Shown piece by piece: positions 63,304 through 64,000 of a stretch of DNA of 64,000 nt. Numbering within the stretch: position 1 is the first letter of the stretch; each line of letters begins with the position of its first letter. The notes under the pieces are model-generated. The model saw only the letters and a program-made list of their open reading frames with translations. It was not told the origin of the DNA and did not search any database. The position numbers and the translations under genes were made by a program. This DNA is from Vibrio casei (GTDB taxonomy: Bacteria; Pseudomonadota; Gammaproteobacteria; Enterobacterales; Vibrionaceae), in contig NZ_AP018681.1 of the NCBI RefSeq assembly GCF_002218025.2, positions 62,001 to 126,000 of the forward strand. The letters run 5' to 3'.

Positions 63304-63456
63304 ATGAATTCACCAATCCCTATGAAGGATATAGGGCCTATTATGTTCCATGTCAAAATACTGGACTCTCGTCATGGAAGTTTTGCCGACAGACTTCATC
63401 GAGCAATCCGAGACTTGGAAGATAATGTTAGGAGTGATTTTTCTGCAAAGGCTTAA
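63304..63456 (+). CDS. Possible 50-residue ORF, unknown
   Basis: ATG 63304 with AAGG 7 nt upstream opens a 50-codon frame ending at TAA 63454-63456. The peptide is polar with a charged helix (SFADRLHRAIRDLEDNVRSD). I recognise no family. It may be a small cassette gene or a fragment; it lies between a transposase remnant and the GNAT gene. Confidence 0.3.
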   Translation: MNSPIPMKDIGPIMFHVKILDSRHGSFADRLHRAIRDLEDNVRSDFSAKA

Positions 63457-63666
63457 CAAGAGATTGAGACTTCAAGATACTTTTTAGTTTGTTAGAAACA
63501 TTGTCGTGGGTGTAACTCGTTTCTGTCCAGCGCTACGTTAGTGGAAAATCATTGCGCATTCCAAGCCAGAACCCTTTGCTTACATCATTAGACTACTTAA
63601 TTATTTTCGGATAAAATACGCACTCGCGGCTGCACATGAATTTCAGTCAACTTTAGAGAGAATACG

Positions 63667-64000
63667 ATGATTGTAGAAAATGTGCTTCCTGAAGATTACG
63701 CAGAAATGCTGAATGTTTGGGAAAACTCAGTCCGAGCAACTCATGACTTCATAACAGAAGAAGATATTGATTTTTTTAAACCAATTATCATTGAGCAGGC
63801 TTTTCCTGCTGTCACGTTAAGATGTATTAAAAGTAATGATGGCTCAATTCTAGGCTTTGTGGGTATCCATGATTCTAAAGTTGAAATGCTGTTCATTTTA
63901 AACGAGGCAAGAGGGCAAGGTATTAGTAAGGTGCTACTGCAATACGCAATAGAGCAGTTAGGTGCAACCAAAGTCGATGTAAACGAACAAAACCCGCAAG
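63667..64000 (+). CDS. GNAT-family acetyltransferase, YjaB-like (3' end outside the window)
   Basis: The first 111 residues of a GNAT N-acetyltransferase. VWENSVRATHDFITEEDIDF is typical of YjaB-like proteins, and the acetyl-CoA pyrophosphate loop is ARGQGISKVLLQYAIE (Q/RxxGxG/A type). The final VDVNEQNPQ precedes the usual GFYKKxGF region, which lies beyond 64000. Acetyltransferases of this size are frequent passengers of Vibrio integron cassettes, and an attC-like site lies upstream. The acceptor is unknown. AGAGAG precedes the ATG. Confidence 0.85.
   Translation, partial: MIVENVLPEDYAEMLNVWENSVRATHDFITEEDIDFFKPIIIEQAFPAVTLRCIKSNDGSILGFVGIHDSKVEMLFILNEARGQGISKVLLQYAIEQLGATKVDVNEQNPQ

Noticed and set aside
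63505..63535. A second possible attC (GTGTAACTCG ... CTACGTTAG)
   Set aside because: Only four bases pair outside the core and the site would be about 30 nt long, too short and too weak to support.

Overview
The window reads as a chromosomal segment of a marine Vibrionaceae bacterium, most likely a Vibrio. The grounds are a Vibrio-style lateral (polar-independent) flagellar motor operon, a chitin-oligosaccharide deacetylase, an H-NS paralogue, AT-rich spacers, and an attC-like site of the kind found in Vibrio chromosomal integrons. Species cannot be fixed from the sequence alone. No rRNA, tRNA or CRISPR array was recognised.

Layout. 1-5452: the 3' end of a lateral flagellar operon (fliJ end, fliK/lafE, fliL/lafF, a second FliL-like gene, sigma factor lafS, motor genes lafT and lafU) and a secreted lytic transglycosylase. 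5506-8085: an H-NS paralogue and two unknown proteins in AT-rich DNA. 8261-11185 (minus): YghU-type glutathione transferase and an overlapping MFS transporter/M23 peptidase pair. 11421-13256: DUF2946 plus PepSY-TM genes. 13397-14635 (minus): SstT. 15188-24084: a complete caa3-type cytochrome c oxidase operon with its assembly factors (Cox11, SURF1, a CxxxC SCO-like protein, heme A and heme O synthases), interrupted only by a small minus-strand DUF2909 gene. 24193-33496: a truncated acyl-CoA synthetase, LysR, GH1 6-phospho-beta-glucosidase, MocR regulator with a divergent azoreductase, and a double-thioredoxin protein with a ScsB/DsbD-like reductase. 33582-41112: chitin-oligosaccharide deacetylase, LysE exporter/Lrp pair, Bcr/CflA transporter/LysR pair, and a LysR gene divergent from a metallo-beta-lactamase-fold protein coupled to a DsbA-like protein.

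41642-54488 is the most interesting metabolic unit. A ribose-type ABC importer, SorC regulator, aldo-keto reductase, GlpD/EryB-like FAD dehydrogenase, DeoC/LsrF-type aldolase, FGGY kinase, iron-containing alcohol dehydrogenase and methylmalonate-semialdehyde-type dehydrogenase all point the same way. The set resembles an erythritol (ery) locus whose isomerases have been replaced by an aldolase and two aldehyde-handling enzymes. I infer import, oxidation/phosphorylation, aldol cleavage to a triose phosphate plus an aldehyde, and disposal of that aldehyde; the substrate is not known to me. It is followed by a 1513-residue secreted multidomain protein with two CxxCH heme sites and two C-terminal NPCBM-type modules (54685-59226).

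59348-64000 is an accessory end: a MITE-like repeat, an unknown gene, a divergent TetR/MFS pair with palindromic operators, an IS3-family transposase tail, an attC-like site, an IS1182-type transposase tail and a GNAT acetyltransferase cut by the window edge.
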